A stretch of DNA of 64,000 nucleotides from Pseudoduganella albidiflava (GCF_004322755.1 NZ_CP036401.1:6696001-6760000), one strand, 5' to 3'. Positions 44,643-54,218 are shown, counted from the stretch's first letter. Made by a program: numbers and translations. The notes: a model not told the origin generated them from the sequence alone.

Positions 44643-45932
44643 TTACAAGCGCCAGACGGCGTAACCCGCTTCGCGCAGGCCTGACAGCGGGAATTGCGAC
44701 TTGACGTCGATGAAGCAGCCGCAATCGTCCAGCTTCGATGCCAGGTCGGTCAGCGACAACGCCAGCAGCTCCTTGTGCGATACCGCGGCCACCAGGGCAT
44801 TCGCGCGCGGCAGCGCCTCCCAGCTTTCCAGCTTGATGCCGTATTCGTGCATCGCTTCGTCGGCATCGGCGACCGGGTCATACACATGCACGTCCAGGCC
44901 ATACGATTGCAGTTCCGCCACCACGTCCGCCACCTTCGAATTGCGCAGGTCCGGGCAGTTTTCCTTGAACGTCAGTCCCAGCACGTTCACCTTGGCGCCC
45001 TTCACGTGGCAGCCCGTGGCGATCAGCTCCTTGACCGTTTTCTCCGCCACGTACTTGGCCATGCCGTCGTTGATGCGGCGGCCGGCCAGGATCACCTGCG
45101 GGTGATAGCCGATCATCTCGGCCTTGTGGGTCAGGTAATAGGGATCGACGCCGATGCAGTGCCCGCCTACCAGGCCCGGCCGGAACGGCAGGAAGTTCCA
45201 CTTGGTGCCGGCGGCCTGCAGCACTTCGAGCGTGTCGATGCCGATCTTGTCGAAGATGATGGCCAGCTCGTTCATCAGGGCGATGTTGAGGTCGCGCTGC
45301 GTGTTCTCGATGACCTTTGCCGCCTCGGCGACTTTCACGCTCGACGCGCGGTACACGCCGGCGGTGATGATCGATTCATAGAGCTGCGCCACGGTTTCGA
45401 GCGTGGCCGCGTCGTCACCGGAAACGACCTTCAGGATGGTGGTCAGTGTGTGCTGCTTGTCGCCCGGGTTGATGCGCTCCGGCGAGAAGCCGATATGGAA
45501 ATCTTTCTTCCACTTGAGGCCGGACTGTTTTTCCAGGATCGGAATGCAGACTTCCTCGGTGGCGCCGGGATAGACGGTGGATTCATAGACCACGATGGCG
45601 CCGCGCTTCATGTGCTTGCCAACGCTGGTGGAAGCGCCGATCAGCGGCCCGAAATCGGGATTGTGCGCCGTGTCGACCGGGGTGGGCACGGCAACCACGA
45701 TATAGTCGGCCTGCGCCAGCGCGGCCGGATCGGTGGTGACCGTCAAATGGCGAGCCGCCTTCAGCTCGTCCGTCGAGACCTCGCCGGTCGGGTCGATGAA
45801 ACGCTTGTAATTCTCGACCTTCGCGTCCGACAGGTCAAAGCCGATTGTCGTACGCTTTTTGCCGAACTCTACTGCCAGGGGCAAGCCCACATAACCCAGC
45901 CCCACTACCGCAACGATCTGATCGTTTTCCAT
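44643..45932 (-). CDS. tviB: UDP-N-acetylhexosamine C6-dehydrogenase (TviB/WbpO type)
   Basis: A 429-residue nucleotide-sugar dehydrogenase. VAVVGLGYVGLPLAVEFGKK is the NAD fingerprint, GFSPERINPGDKQH and KVIENTQRDLNIALMNELA form the core, and FRPGLVGGHCIGVDPYYLTH holds the catalytic cysteine. The product would be a UDP-N-acetylhexosaminuronic acid for the acidic exopolysaccharide. It is the first gene of the tviB-tviC-sugar transferase-prsK-prsR operon. A 600-base intergenic region separates it from the divergent prsT. Confidence 0.92.
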   Translation of the reverse strand: MENDQIVAVVGLGYVGLPLAVEFGKKRTTIGFDLSDAKVENYKRFIDPTGEVSTDELKAARHLTVTTDPAALAQADYIVVAVPTPVDTAHNPDFGPLIGASTSVGKHMKRGAIVVYESTVYPGATEEVCIPILEKQSGLKWKKDFHIGFSPERINPGDKQHTLTTILKVVSGDDAATLETVAQLYESIITAGVYRASSVKVAEAAKVIENTQRDLNIALMNELAIIFDKIGIDTLEVLQAAGTKWNFLPFRPGLVGGHCIGVDPYYLTHKAEMIGYHPQVILAGRRINDGMAKYVAEKTVKELIATGCHVKGAKVNVLGLTFKENCPDLRNSKVADVVAELQSYGLDVHVYDPVADADEAMHEYGIKLESWEALPRANALVAAVSHKELLALSLTDLASKLDDCGCFIDVKSQFPLSGLREAGYAVWRL

Positions 45933-46532
45933 ACGGGTTCCGTTCGAGAATTACAATTTGTCTTTATGCCAACTATATATCAAAAATTCCACTAATACAA
46001 TATTGATAACGATGCTTCTCAGTTGGCGCGCTTGAACCCAGCGGTTCCCCACAGCTGTCAGTCGAAGTTGTCTACCAGAAATTGCAGGAATGATACGACC
46101 AGATTTTACACGGGTAACTCGACCATGACTCAGCGCTAACGCAAGATCTTTTGTTGAATTCGAACGCAATAACTGCTTAGGCAATGCCGGAAAGCATAAC
46201 CTTGTTGTTAACTAAGAATGTCAGGAAATTGTCGAATTGACAGGAAAAAAAGCAAAGCGTTGCGCAGGCGCATCGGTTGTGTTTCCGACCAGAAATTACA
46301 GAGGGAAGTAACGTGCTTATGAGAACTTACGGCCTCGCTGCGGCCCCTGCCGGATGGCCGCAGGCGTACAAAGTGCCGCGTTGAATGGTGTCGCGTTTTA
46401 ACCAAGTAGTCACTCGGTCTTGCCCTTTCTATAATTTAATTTTATTAACACCTTTGTGTTTCCTCAGTATATGATCTTCGATGCTAGCGCCCGGGAAGTC
46501 CGCGCTCGACAGTGCTATCGATAGGACGATCT
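45933..46532. other. 600-base divergent intergenic region (tviB / prsT)
   Basis: This region lies between divergent tviB and prsT and is AT-richer than the flanks. No gene is visible. A TATAAT lies at 46430-46435 but without a good -35. I see no convincing sigma-54 promoter here, though prsT belongs to the same system. It probably holds promoters for both operons. Confidence 0.6.
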
Positions 46533-49298
46533 ATGCATCACAGCATGACTAACAAGCAAGTAGCGGCAGCCCTCGTGTTGGTTCTTGCAGCCATGGCAGG
46601 GTGCTCGAAAGATGAGTCTCCCGAACAGCTGATCGCCCAGGCCAAGCAATACGAAAGCAAGGGCGACAGCAAGGCGGCGATCATCCAGCTCAAGAATGCG
46701 CTGCAGGCCAGGCCTGACGACGCCGCCGCGCGGTTGGCGCTCGGCCGCCTGTACCTGAAAACGGGCGACCATGTCTCGGCCGAGAAGGAATTGCGGCGCG
46801 CCATCGATCTCGGCAGCAACCGCACCGAGGTCTTGCCGCTGCTGGCCAAGTCCCTGTTGCTGCTGAATAAACCCCAGGCTGTATTGGATGAGACTGCCTC
46901 AGCGCCGCCCGACGCTACCCTGCTGGGCCTGCGTGGCGACGCGTTCCTCGCCCTGGAAAAACTGGATGAATCCCGGCAGGCCTTCGAGAGTGCGTTACAA
47001 CTCGAACCAAACAACAGCACTGCGCTGAACGGCCTCGCGCGCCACGCCTTGCTGAAGGATGACATCGCTGGCGCAACGCGCCTGGCCGACAGCGCGGTTG
47101 CGCACAATCCGGCCGATGTCGATGCGCTGATGTTCCGCGCCGATCTCGACAAGGCGATCGGCAAGCTGGACGCGGCGCGCATCACCTATGACAAGGCGCT
47201 GAAGCTCAGTCCCGGCACAGGCGCCGCGCACCTGCAAAAGGCTTACCTCGACATCAGCCAGGCCAAGTTCGATGCGGCGCGCGCGGATATCGCCGCGCTG
47301 AGGAAGCTGGAGCCGGGGAACCTGCTTGCCTACCATGCACAAGCCTTGCTCGATTTTTCGGAAGGCAAGTACAAGGCGGCGCTCGACAATGTCCTGAATG
47401 TGCTGAAAGCAGCACCGGAACATTTGCCCAGCCAGCTGCTGGCCGGCGCGACCCAGTTCACGCTGGGTTCCTTCCCGCAGGCCGAGCAGCACCTGAAAAA
47501 ATATATCGAGTCCGACCCCGGCAACCTCTACGCGCGCAAGATGCTTGCCTCGGTCTATCTGGGCATGAACCGGCCGCAGGATGCGCTGGCGGAGCTGAAA
47601 AACTATCTCGACAAGTCCGACGATACCGCATTGCTCAATGTCGGCGCCCGCGCGTACCTGAACCTGAAGCAGTACGACAAGGCGACGGCGATCTATCAGC
47701 GGGCCCTGGAACTGGCGCCCGCCGATGCGCAGCTGCACATGGGCCTGGGCCTGGCGAAAATGAGCAAGGGCGACGCCGACGGTGCGATCAAGTCCATGCG
47801 CAAAGGCCTGGAGTTGAGTGCGCCCAAGGCGATCGACACCGGCATCGTGCTGGGCATGACGCACCTGCAATTGAAACAGTATGAGCAGGCGCTGGCGGTG
47901 ATCAACCAGATGCTGCAGCGCGCGCCCAAGAGCGCCCTGCTGTACAACCTGCAGGGCGGCGCGCTGCTTGGCCAGAACAAGCGGAGCGACGCGCGGCTTG
48001 CCTTTGAAAAGTCGATGCAGTTGCAGCCGACCTACTTCACGGCAGTCAATAACCTGGCGCGGATGGACATCGCGGACGGGAAGCCGGATGCGGCGCGCCA
48101 GCGTTACCAGGGGTTCATCGACAAGAACGCCGGCAGTGCGGAAGCGATGCTGGCCCTGGCCGACCTGGCACTCATCGAGAACAAGCAGGCGGACGCGACC
48201 AAATGGCTCGAAAAAGCCAACGCTGCCGCGCCAAAGCTGGTGGGGCCGGCATTGCGGCTGACACAGCAATACCTTGCCACGGGCGAAAAGCGCAAGGCGC
48301 TGACGCTGATCTCCGCCGTGCAGCTGGAAGATCCCGAGAACCCGTTGCTGCTCGATATGCTCGGCAAGGTGCAGGCAGCCAACGGCAACAAGGCCGCGGC
48401 GCTGGAAGCCTATGGCCGGCTGGCTACCGTGCAGCCGCGCACGACCGGCATCACGGCGCGCCTGTCCGCTGCATACGAAGCGCTGGGTGAACGCGACCTG
48501 GCCGCCGACACCTTGCGCAAGGCGCACACCGAACAGCCGGACGACGTGGGCATCCTGCTGGCCCGGGCCGCCGTCGAGACACGCCGCGGCAACCATGAGC
48601 AGGCCATCATGTTCGCGCGGGACGTGCAGCGCCGCCCCGGCAACCTGATCGCCGGATTGATCGTGGAAGCGGAAGTGCGCGAAGCGCAGCAGAAGCCCGA
48701 CCTGGCGATTCCCGTCTACCAGCGTGCACTGCAGGAAAACAAGGCATCGTCGCCACTGCGGATCAAGCTGGCCAACGCATATCGGCAAGCCGGCCGCACC
48801 GACGAGGCACTCAAGCTCGTCCAGCAATGGCGCAGCGAGCGCCCGCAGGACAGGGCGATCGCCGTCTACCTGGGTGAGCTCTACGTCGCGCAAAAGAAAT
48901 ACCCGGCCGCGATCGACACTTTCACGGCCCTGCTGAAAGACTTGCCCGACAACGGCATCATCTTGAACAACCTGGCCCTGGCATATCAGTCAGCGGGAGA
49001 CCCACGCGCGCTGGAAACGGCCGAACGGGCCATGAAAGCACTTCCGCAGAGTGGCGCCGCCATGGATACGCTCGGCTGGATACTGGTCGAGAAAGGCAAC
49101 CTCGGACGTGGCTTGCCGCTGCTGAAGCAGGCCAGCGCGGCCGAACCTGCCGCCGCCGACATTCGCTACCACCTCGCCGCGGCGTACGCACGCAATAACG
49201 ACAAGGCCGCGGCACGCAAGGAACTGGAAACCCTGCTGGCCGCGAAAGGCGACATTGCCCAGGCCGAGCAGGCGCGCGCGCTGCTGAAACAGCTTTGA
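46533..49298 (+). CDS. prsT: XrtA/PEP-CTERM system TPR lipoprotein PrsT, copy 1
   Basis: A 921-residue lipoprotein. MHHSMTNKQVAAALVLVLAAMAGCSKDE shows the lipobox AMAGC. The rest is a near-continuous superhelix of some 20 TPR units, such as EQLIAQAKQYESKGDSKAAIIQLKNALQARP and AIYQRALELAPADAQLHMGLGLA. It should be an envelope scaffold that recruits polysaccharide or PEP-CTERM machinery. The start is ATG 46533, with AGGA 6 bases ahead. A paralogue of the same architecture is at 60307. It is a single-gene unit upstream of the flavoprotein and PEP-CTERM genes. Confidence 0.93.
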   Translation: MHHSMTNKQVAAALVLVLAAMAGCSKDESPEQLIAQAKQYESKGDSKAAIIQLKNALQARPDDAAARLALGRLYLKTGDHVSAEKELRRAIDLGSNRTEVLPLLAKSLLLLNKPQAVLDETASAPPDATLLGLRGDAFLALEKLDESRQAFESALQLEPNNSTALNGLARHALLKDDIAGATRLADSAVAHNPADVDALMFRADLDKAIGKLDAARITYDKALKLSPGTGAAHLQKAYLDISQAKFDAARADIAALRKLEPGNLLAYHAQALLDFSEGKYKAALDNVLNVLKAAPEHLPSQLLAGATQFTLGSFPQAEQHLKKYIESDPGNLYARKMLASVYLGMNRPQDALAELKNYLDKSDDTALLNVGARAYLNLKQYDKATAIYQRALELAPADAQLHMGLGLAKMSKGDADGAIKSMRKGLELSAPKAIDTGIVLGMTHLQLKQYEQALAVINQMLQRAPKSALLYNLQGGALLGQNKRSDARLAFEKSMQLQPTYFTAVNNLARMDIADGKPDAARQRYQGFIDKNAGSAEAMLALADLALIENKQADATKWLEKANAAAPKLVGPALRLTQQYLATGEKRKALTLISAVQLEDPENPLLLDMLGKVQAANGNKAAALEAYGRLATVQPRTTGITARLSAAYEALGERDLAADTLRKAHTEQPDDVGILLARAAVETRRGNHEQAIMFARDVQRRPGNLIAGLIVEAEVREAQQKPDLAIPVYQRALQENKASSPLRIKLANAYRQAGRTDEALKLVQQWRSERPQDRAIAVYLGELYVAQKKYPAAIDTFTALLKDLPDNGIILNNLALAYQSAGDPRALETAERAMKALPQSGAAMDTLGWILVEKGNLGRGLPLLKQASAAEPAAADIRYHLAAAYARNNDKAAARKELETLLAAKGDIAQAEQARALLKQL

Positions 49299-49301
49299 CC
49301 G

Positions 49302-49338
49302 GCCTGCCGCCGGCGGTGACTACGCCGGCACGGCAGGC
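49302..49338. terminator. Possible hairpin after prsT copy 1
   Basis: GCCTGCCG and CGGCAGGC form an 8-base inverted repeat around a 21-base loop that itself contains a GCCGGCG/CGCCGGC stem, 4 bases after the prsT stop. There is no clear T-run, so it is at best a weak or factor-assisted terminator. It lies between the convergent prsT and flavoprotein genes. Confidence 0.4.
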
Positions 49339-49381
49339 TGCCAAACGCTGCCAGGCACCGCCACAGCGTGGCATGCCCTGA

Positions 49382-50920
49382 TCAGGGGCTGTAGCGGCCT
49401 GGCGCGATCACGCCATTCGGATCGAGCGCGTGCTTGATGGCCCCGACGGCTTGCCAGTACGGATCGGCCGGATCGACGACGCTTTCCATCATGTCCGCCC
49501 GTGCACGGTAGACCTCGAGCTGCCGCGCGCGCAAGTGTGCGTGCAACGCATCGGCGGTTTTCCGGGCCGCCGCGGACTCGGCGGCATCGTCGCGGTTGAA
49601 CAGCAGGTTGATCACGGCGACCAGTGAAGTGGCCGTTTCAATATTGATCGTCATATACAGTTCGAACGGCCGGGCCACTTCCTCCAGCTCGCGAACCAGC
49701 GCCTCGACCAGCGCGCCATTCATCGGCAAGGCCGGGTTGATGAAGATCAGGCCGCAGCTGGTCCTGTCGAGCTGGGTGGCCGGCAGGTCGCTGCGGCCAT
49801 ACCGCCACAGCAAGTTGTCGATCGCCGCATCGGTCGGCTGGCCGAGCGCCAGCACATGCAGGGGGCGAATCGCGGCGATGGCGGCGGCATTTGCCCGCGC
49901 TGCGCGGAAAAAGCGCAGCGCATGCATGATCCGGTAACCCAGCGCCAGCTTTTCCTCGCTTAACTCGCGCACAGTGGCTATGTCGCCGATCCGCTTGCGC
50001 ACTTCGGCAAGGTTGGCACGCACTTGCGCTGCCGAGCCGGTAACGGCCCCCAGGCTCGTCCACTCGCCCTTGGCGACCAGCGCCAGCGCCTCCTTCGCTT
50101 CCACGGCGGCGGCTTGCGGCGTACGGCCGCATTGCTGCTCGAGATAGGTGGTGATGCCATACATCAGCGATGCATTGCTGCGCTGGCGATTGCCGATATG
50201 CGTGACCGAATCCATCACGGCTTCCCGCTTCAGCTCGGCAAGCCGGTCGATGAACGGGGCCAGGCTCTTGCCCTCGCGCAGCCCGAGCGATACGGCAACG
50301 GCCCGGGGCCGCCTGGGCACCAGCCGGAAGCAGGCGCTCGTCACGATGCCGCAATTCCCCTGGAAAAACAGGCCATCCAGGATCGGGCCCAGTCCGTAAG
50401 GATGGCTGTGCGCCAGCGGCGACGACTCGCCAAGGCGGCGAAAGCCTGTATGGATCAGCTCACCCGTGCCCGTGATGACTTCCAGGCCGAACAGATCTTC
50501 CCGGCGCGGCCCGAAATACCCCACGCCGCGATCCAGCGCGTTGCCGATGATGCTGGTCTCGCGCGCCGAGCCGGTGACATTGAAGGCGAGATCCGGATGG
50601 TGCTGCTGCAGCCACGCATACAGGGCCTGCTGGGTGACGCCGGGTTCGATGACGGCCACCGGATTGCCGCGCGAAATCTCGGCCGCATTGCGGATCGACG
50701 TCATCCTGCCCAGGTCGAGCTGGATATCGGTGGGCCGGACGGGTGACGTACCGCCATAGCCGTAATTGAGCCCGGTCGAGACCGGGTTGATGGTCCAGCC
50801 ACGCCGGTTGGCGAGCCGGACGATCCGTTGCACCTGGGCGGTCGTCCGCGGCCGCAGCACACGCCCCCCTGCCTGTGCCAGGCCTGTGACGTTGGTGGTA
50901 TCGGCGGTATGTCTTGGCAT
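49382..50920 (-). CDS. FAD-binding oxidoreductase (VAO/PCMH family, 4-cresol dehydrogenase-like)
   Basis: A 512-residue flavoprotein. The FAD-binding PP-loop (VLRPRTTAQVQRIVRLANRRG, PVSTGLNYGYGG) and GSARETSIIGNALDRGVGYFG fit the vanillyl-alcohol oxidase fold, and the C-terminal half has RSNASLMYGITTYL, CGLIFINPALPMNG and DPNGVIAPGRYSP, as in 4-cresol dehydrogenase. No secretion signal is seen. The start is set at ATG 50920: the in-frame ATG at 50950 falls in the loop of the terminator hairpin of the PEP-CTERM gene upstream. The substrate, perhaps a phenolic or an alditol, is unknown. Confidence 0.85.
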   Translation of the reverse strand: MPRHTADTTNVTGLAQAGGRVLRPRTTAQVQRIVRLANRRGWTINPVSTGLNYGYGGTSPVRPTDIQLDLGRMTSIRNAAEISRGNPVAVIEPGVTQQALYAWLQQHHPDLAFNVTGSARETSIIGNALDRGVGYFGPRREDLFGLEVITGTGELIHTGFRRLGESSPLAHSHPYGLGPILDGLFFQGNCGIVTSACFRLVPRRPRAVAVSLGLREGKSLAPFIDRLAELKREAVMDSVTHIGNRQRSNASLMYGITTYLEQQCGRTPQAAAVEAKEALALVAKGEWTSLGAVTGSAAQVRANLAEVRKRIGDIATVRELSEEKLALGYRIMHALRFFRAARANAAAIAAIRPLHVLALGQPTDAAIDNLLWRYGRSDLPATQLDRTSCGLIFINPALPMNGALVEALVRELEEVARPFELYMTINIETATSLVAVINLLFNRDDAAESAAARKTADALHAHLRARQLEVYRARADMMESVVDPADPYWQAVGAIKHALDPNGVIAPGRYSP

Positions 50921-50935
50921 GGAAGGTACCAATGG

Positions 50936-50960
50936 AAAAAGCCCGGGCATGCCCGGGCTT
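50936..50960 (-). terminator. Intrinsic terminator of the PEP-CTERM gene
   Basis: Read on the minus strand, AAGCCCGGGC-AT-GCCCGGGCTT is a 10-base perfect stem followed by a run of five T. It lies 24 bases after the PEP-CTERM stop and is GC-rich, so it is a strong Rho-independent terminator. Confidence 0.8.
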
Positions 50961-50983
50961 GGTGGAACGGGAGCGTCCCGCGA

Positions 50984-51940
50984 TTATTGCAGACGCTTGC
51001 GGCGAGCCGTCACACCCATGGCCAGCAGGCCCAGGCCGACCAGCAGCAGCGATTCAGGTTCCGGCACGGCGTTCAGGCGGATCGTCGAGTTCGACGCTTG
51101 CGAGATCACCAGGCTGTAGTTGCGGCCAGCGACCAGGGTGCGGATCGGCGACAGGATCGTGCCTTCGAAGTCATGCACGCTGTTCTGGGTCGAGTTCGCA
51201 GCTTGCAGGCCACGGTTCAGCTGCGGCGGCGTCCAGGTCAGCACGTTGAAGACATTGCCTTCGTCCGTGATGTCGTTCAGCGTCAGGCTGAAGTTGATCG
51301 CGCCCGATGCCAGTGCCTTGGTACCGGCTGGCAGCAGCGGATCGACGAAGGCGCGAACAAACGCGTCGTACGTCAACGCGAAGCCCAGTTGAGCGGTCGT
51401 GCCGATCTCGAAGTTCGTGGTCACGGTCACGCCGTTCAGGATGGTGGCATTGGCACCGCCCACCGCTTCAGGGAAGTCGGCCGAAGAGTCGGCTCGGGTC
51501 AGGCCGTTTGCACCGCCAGCCAGTGCGTTACCGGTGATGTTCATGTCGCCCAGTGCGAAATTGCCCTGGTTCGTCATGAAATTCGCGGTGACATTGTTTT
51601 CCGCGTTGCCGCCATAGATGGCATTGACAGCCGCGGCATCCGGACCGGCGCTACGGTATTTCACGTCGACCGCAGCGGTACCGCCACCCAGAACGACATC
51701 GGTGATACTGCCCTGGCCGGCACCGGTGCCTTCGATGCCATTGTAGTTCGAGCTCGCATTGCCGGTGCGCGAGTCACTGCTGATCTGGATCTGCGGAGCG
51801 AGCGGGCTCGGCTGGCCATCGGTGCCTACCACCAGCAGGCGCGAGATGGACAAGTCTGCCATGCCCGCCACGCCTGCGAATGCTGGCGTGATACCGAAGG
51901 CGGACAGGGCGGCCGCGGCGAGCAGCGATTTGAGTTTCAT
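50984..51940 (-). CDS. PEP-CTERM sorting domain protein
   Basis: A 318-residue exported substrate of exosortase A. Residues 1-22 form a signal peptide ending PAFAG. The mature region is rich in Asn, Thr and Gly (for example SSNYNGIEGTGAGQG) without a known enzymatic domain. The C-terminus is the sorting signal: VPEPESLLLVGLGLLAMGV, a hydrophobic helix, then the basic tail TARRKRLQ. After XrtA cleavage the protein would be anchored or released with the polysaccharide matrix. It has its own sigma-54 promoter (51986-52001) and its own terminator (50936-50960). Confidence 0.95.
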   Translation of the reverse strand: MKLKSLLAAAALSAFGITPAFAGVAGMADLSISRLLVVGTDGQPSPLAPQIQISSDSRTGNASSNYNGIEGTGAGQGSITDVVLGGGTAAVDVKYRSAGPDAAAVNAIYGGNAENNVTANFMTNQGNFALGDMNITGNALAGGANGLTRADSSADFPEAVGGANATILNGVTVTTNFEIGTTAQLGFALTYDAFVRAFVDPLLPAGTKALASGAINFSLTLNDITDEGNVFNVLTWTPPQLNRGLQAANSTQNSVHDFEGTILSPIRTLVAGRNYSLVISQASNSTIRLNAVPEPESLLLVGLGLLAMGVTARRKRLQ

Positions 51941-52266
51941 GATTTCTCCTGGAAATAAGCGGTTGGTCTTGCCTTGACCTTATCTAGCATGGATCGTGCC
52001 AGAAAAATCACGTCAATAAAATCAACTACTTACGCTTAGGAATTGTTTTTTCACAAACTCGGTGTAAAGATTTCCGACAGTCCCGGCAACGAATTCTTGT
52101 CAACCCGCTTGGGTCCACATCAATGAATGGCATGAGCCATCGCAAATGCGTAGTCACTCGATACACTCGACCTCTACCATGACGTGCGCGCAGCGGCGTT
52201 CCCGCATCCCGCACGCGGCTGAAGCGCCACCCAGCCCCGTGGCTTCATCTCGGCCGGCCCAGGCCG
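51941..52266. other. 326-base intergenic region upstream of the PEP-CTERM gene
   Basis: The region contains a good -24/-12 promoter on the minus strand at 51986-52001. An AGGAGAAATC-type ribosome site lies before the PEP-CTERM start. The remaining 260 bases up to the GtrII-like stop at 52267 carry no clear signal or gene; it may contain upstream PrsR binding sites. Confidence 0.7.
51986..52001 (-). promoter_or_regulatory. Sigma-54 (-24/-12) promoter of the PEP-CTERM gene
   Basis: On the minus strand TGGCACG-ATCC-ATGCT keeps GG and GC exactly ten bases apart and differs from the sigma-54 consensus only in ATGC instead of TTGC. The start site would be near 51975, giving a 35-base leader to the PEP-CTERM start. 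It fits activation by PrsK/PrsR, whose genes are 10 kb away. Confidence 0.8.
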
Positions 52267-53850
52267 TCATTTCCCGGGCGGGACGGCATGCGCGGCATCC
52301 GGCGTCTTGCCCAGTTTGAGCAGGTAATAATCGCCGCTACGGCGCAACGAACCCTCGTGCGGCCATACCGGCATCTGTTCGAACTGGCTGGTGAGCGCGC
52401 TGCGCGCAGCGGGCGGTGCCGGACGGACAGTGTCGAAGCCGAGCACCCGCAAATACGCGGCGATGCGCTGGAGATTGCCTTTGTCCCAGCCGAAGAAGGA
52501 GCCCCTGGTCACGCCCGTCTGGGCTGCGGCGAACAGGGATACCCGCTCTTCCGCGCCGTGGCCGTAGGCGTCGAGCCAGATCGGCTTTCCGGCCTCGTCG
52601 CCGCCACGCAACAGCAGCAAGCGGCGGCCGATGTCGAACCCCATGAAGCGGTCCTGGTGCTGGACCAGCGTTGCGGTGGCGATGTATTGCGACGTCAGGT
52701 TGACGACTTGCAGCTGGAACAGCGCAAACACCACCAGGCCGGCGATCCAGGCGGCGCCACGCTGGTACGTAAAGGCCAGCAGCGCAGACAGCCAGATCAC
52801 ATAGGGCAAGGCCACCATCGCACGCAGCGGCAGGCTGGCCGGCCCCGTCAGCAAGCACAGCAGGAAAGGCGTTCCCAGCAGGATTGCGAACAACAGCAAG
52901 TTCGGCAGCGCCAAGCCGGGGCGGGCACGGGCCACCGCGACCACCGTGCAGGCCAGTGCCACGGCCGCGGCCGGCATCGCCGCCCCGAACTGCCCGGCCG
53001 AGCCGGAATAGATCTGCCAGGCCTCCAAGGCAATCGATCCCACCAGCCAGTACGGCGCTTTCAGATTGTCGAGATTGATGAAGCCGGCCACGTATTCCGG
53101 CCGGGTGCCGGAGAGGCCCAGCGCCAGCTTGTTCAACACGAAGTACAACAACGCCCCCGCGACCAGGCAGACACCGCCGTGAAAAATCCGCAGGCACGTC
53201 TGCCGCCATGGGAAGGCGGCATCGCCCTGGATCGAACGGCACAGGGCGACGCCGATCGTTCCGCAGGCGAACAGCAGCAGCAGGGTCTGGTAGGCGCCGG
53301 CGCATAGCGCCAGCAACAGCCCGATCGCCAGCAGCCGGCCGGCCTCATGGCGAGAGAAGTGGGGAGAGAAGCCGGGAAAGAAGCGGCGCAGCGCATCGGC
53401 TGGCGCTTCCGCCTGCAGGCACAGCGCGGCGGCGGCCAGCAGGAAGCCGATGCCGGTCGCCGGCACATTGGCCGAAAATTCCTCGATCAGCCACCAGGTC
53501 GGGTACGTCACGAACAGGCAGTAGGCCGCGTAGCTGCGCCAGCCCGGCGTTATGCCATGGGCACGCACGAGCAGCATGTGCGTCAGCGCCAGCATCACGG
53601 CCAGGAACAGATACGGGCTGAAGGGAATGGACGCCTGCGGGAACAGCAGGGTTTCCACCAGATACGTGGTAAAGCGCCCCTGCGCGATCCAGATTTCGCT
53701 GCTGGCGCGCACCGCCGCCAGCTCGTCATCGATGGACGGCGAGTAATTCGCCAGGAAGTACGCATTGGCCACGATACCGACCAGCGTCAGGATAAACAGT
53801 TCCCGCCAGCTGAAGCACTGGCGCTGCAGCCACCCGGTCATCGCACTCAT
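52267..53850 (-). CDS. GtrII-like glucosyltransferase-domain membrane protein
   Basis: A 527-residue membrane protein with about 10-11 hydrophobic segments and a C-terminal soluble part. SPSIDDELAAVRAS near residue 40 is the acidic motif of the Gtr_II family, where it coordinates the polyprenyl-linked donor. It should transfer a sugar from the lipid carrier to O-antigen or exopolysaccharide on the periplasmic side. The start overlaps the GtrA stop as ATGA. It is the last gene of the Gtr cassette and probably sets its acceptor specificity. Confidence 0.85.
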   Translation of the reverse strand: MSAMTGWLQRQCFSWRELFILTLVGIVANAYFLANYSPSIDDELAAVRASSEIWIAQGRFTTYLVETLLFPQASIPFSPYLFLAVMLALTHMLLVRAHGITPGWRSYAAYCLFVTYPTWWLIEEFSANVPATGIGFLLAAAALCLQAEAPADALRRFFPGFSPHFSRHEAGRLLAIGLLLALCAGAYQTLLLLFACGTIGVALCRSIQGDAAFPWRQTCLRIFHGGVCLVAGALLYFVLNKLALGLSGTRPEYVAGFINLDNLKAPYWLVGSIALEAWQIYSGSAGQFGAAMPAAAVALACTVVAVARARPGLALPNLLLFAILLGTPFLLCLLTGPASLPLRAMVALPYVIWLSALLAFTYQRGAAWIAGLVVFALFQLQVVNLTSQYIATATLVQHQDRFMGFDIGRRLLLLRGGDEAGKPIWLDAYGHGAEERVSLFAAAQTGVTRGSFFGWDKGNLQRIAAYLRVLGFDTVRPAPPAARSALTSQFEQMPVWPHEGSLRRSGDYYLLKLGKTPDAAHAVPPGK

Positions 53851-54218
53851 CGGATTTTTCCCGCGAACGCGAACTTACTCAAAAGATAGGTCAGCGGCAG
53901 CGTGACGAGAATGGCCACTGCTGGTGCCAGCGCCGGATGCTGGCGCAGCCAGGTGACCCACGTCCACACAACGGCAGCCCCGACCGCGTACTGCACCAGG
54001 TACACCAGCGGCAGCATCAGGACCGAGCGGTAGCCCTGGTGCACCTTGAAGACAAACACGCGGCCCAGCACATAGCTGATGCCGATACCGCACACGAAGG
54101 CGATGGCATAGCTGGCCTGGTAGCCGGCCACGTCGAGCAGCGCCAGGTACATCAGGTAGGTGACAGCGGTGTTCAATCCCCCGGCAAGCAGGAAACGCAG
54201 GCCGCTGCCCTTATGCAT
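53847..54218 (-). CDS. GtrA family flippase
   Basis: A 123-residue protein with four hydrophobic segments. FLLAGGLNTAVTYLMYLALLDVAGY and ICYVLGR-type residues (SYVLGRVFVFKVH) mark the GtrA family, which flips a lipid-linked sugar across the inner membrane. It overlaps the acetyltransferase/isomerase gene by 8 bases and the GtrII-like gene by four. It completes the GtrA-GtrB-GtrII trio. Confidence 0.92.
   Translation of the reverse strand: MHKGSGLRFLLAGGLNTAVTYLMYLALLDVAGYQASYAIAFVCGIGISYVLGRVFVFKVHQGYRSVLMLPLVYLVQYAVGAAVVWTWVTWLRQHPALAPAVAILVTLPLTYLLSKFAFAGKIR

Noticed and set aside
50920..50950. Start of the flavoprotein at 50950
   Set aside because: This ATG is in the loop of the PEP-CTERM terminator hairpin and has no ribosome site.
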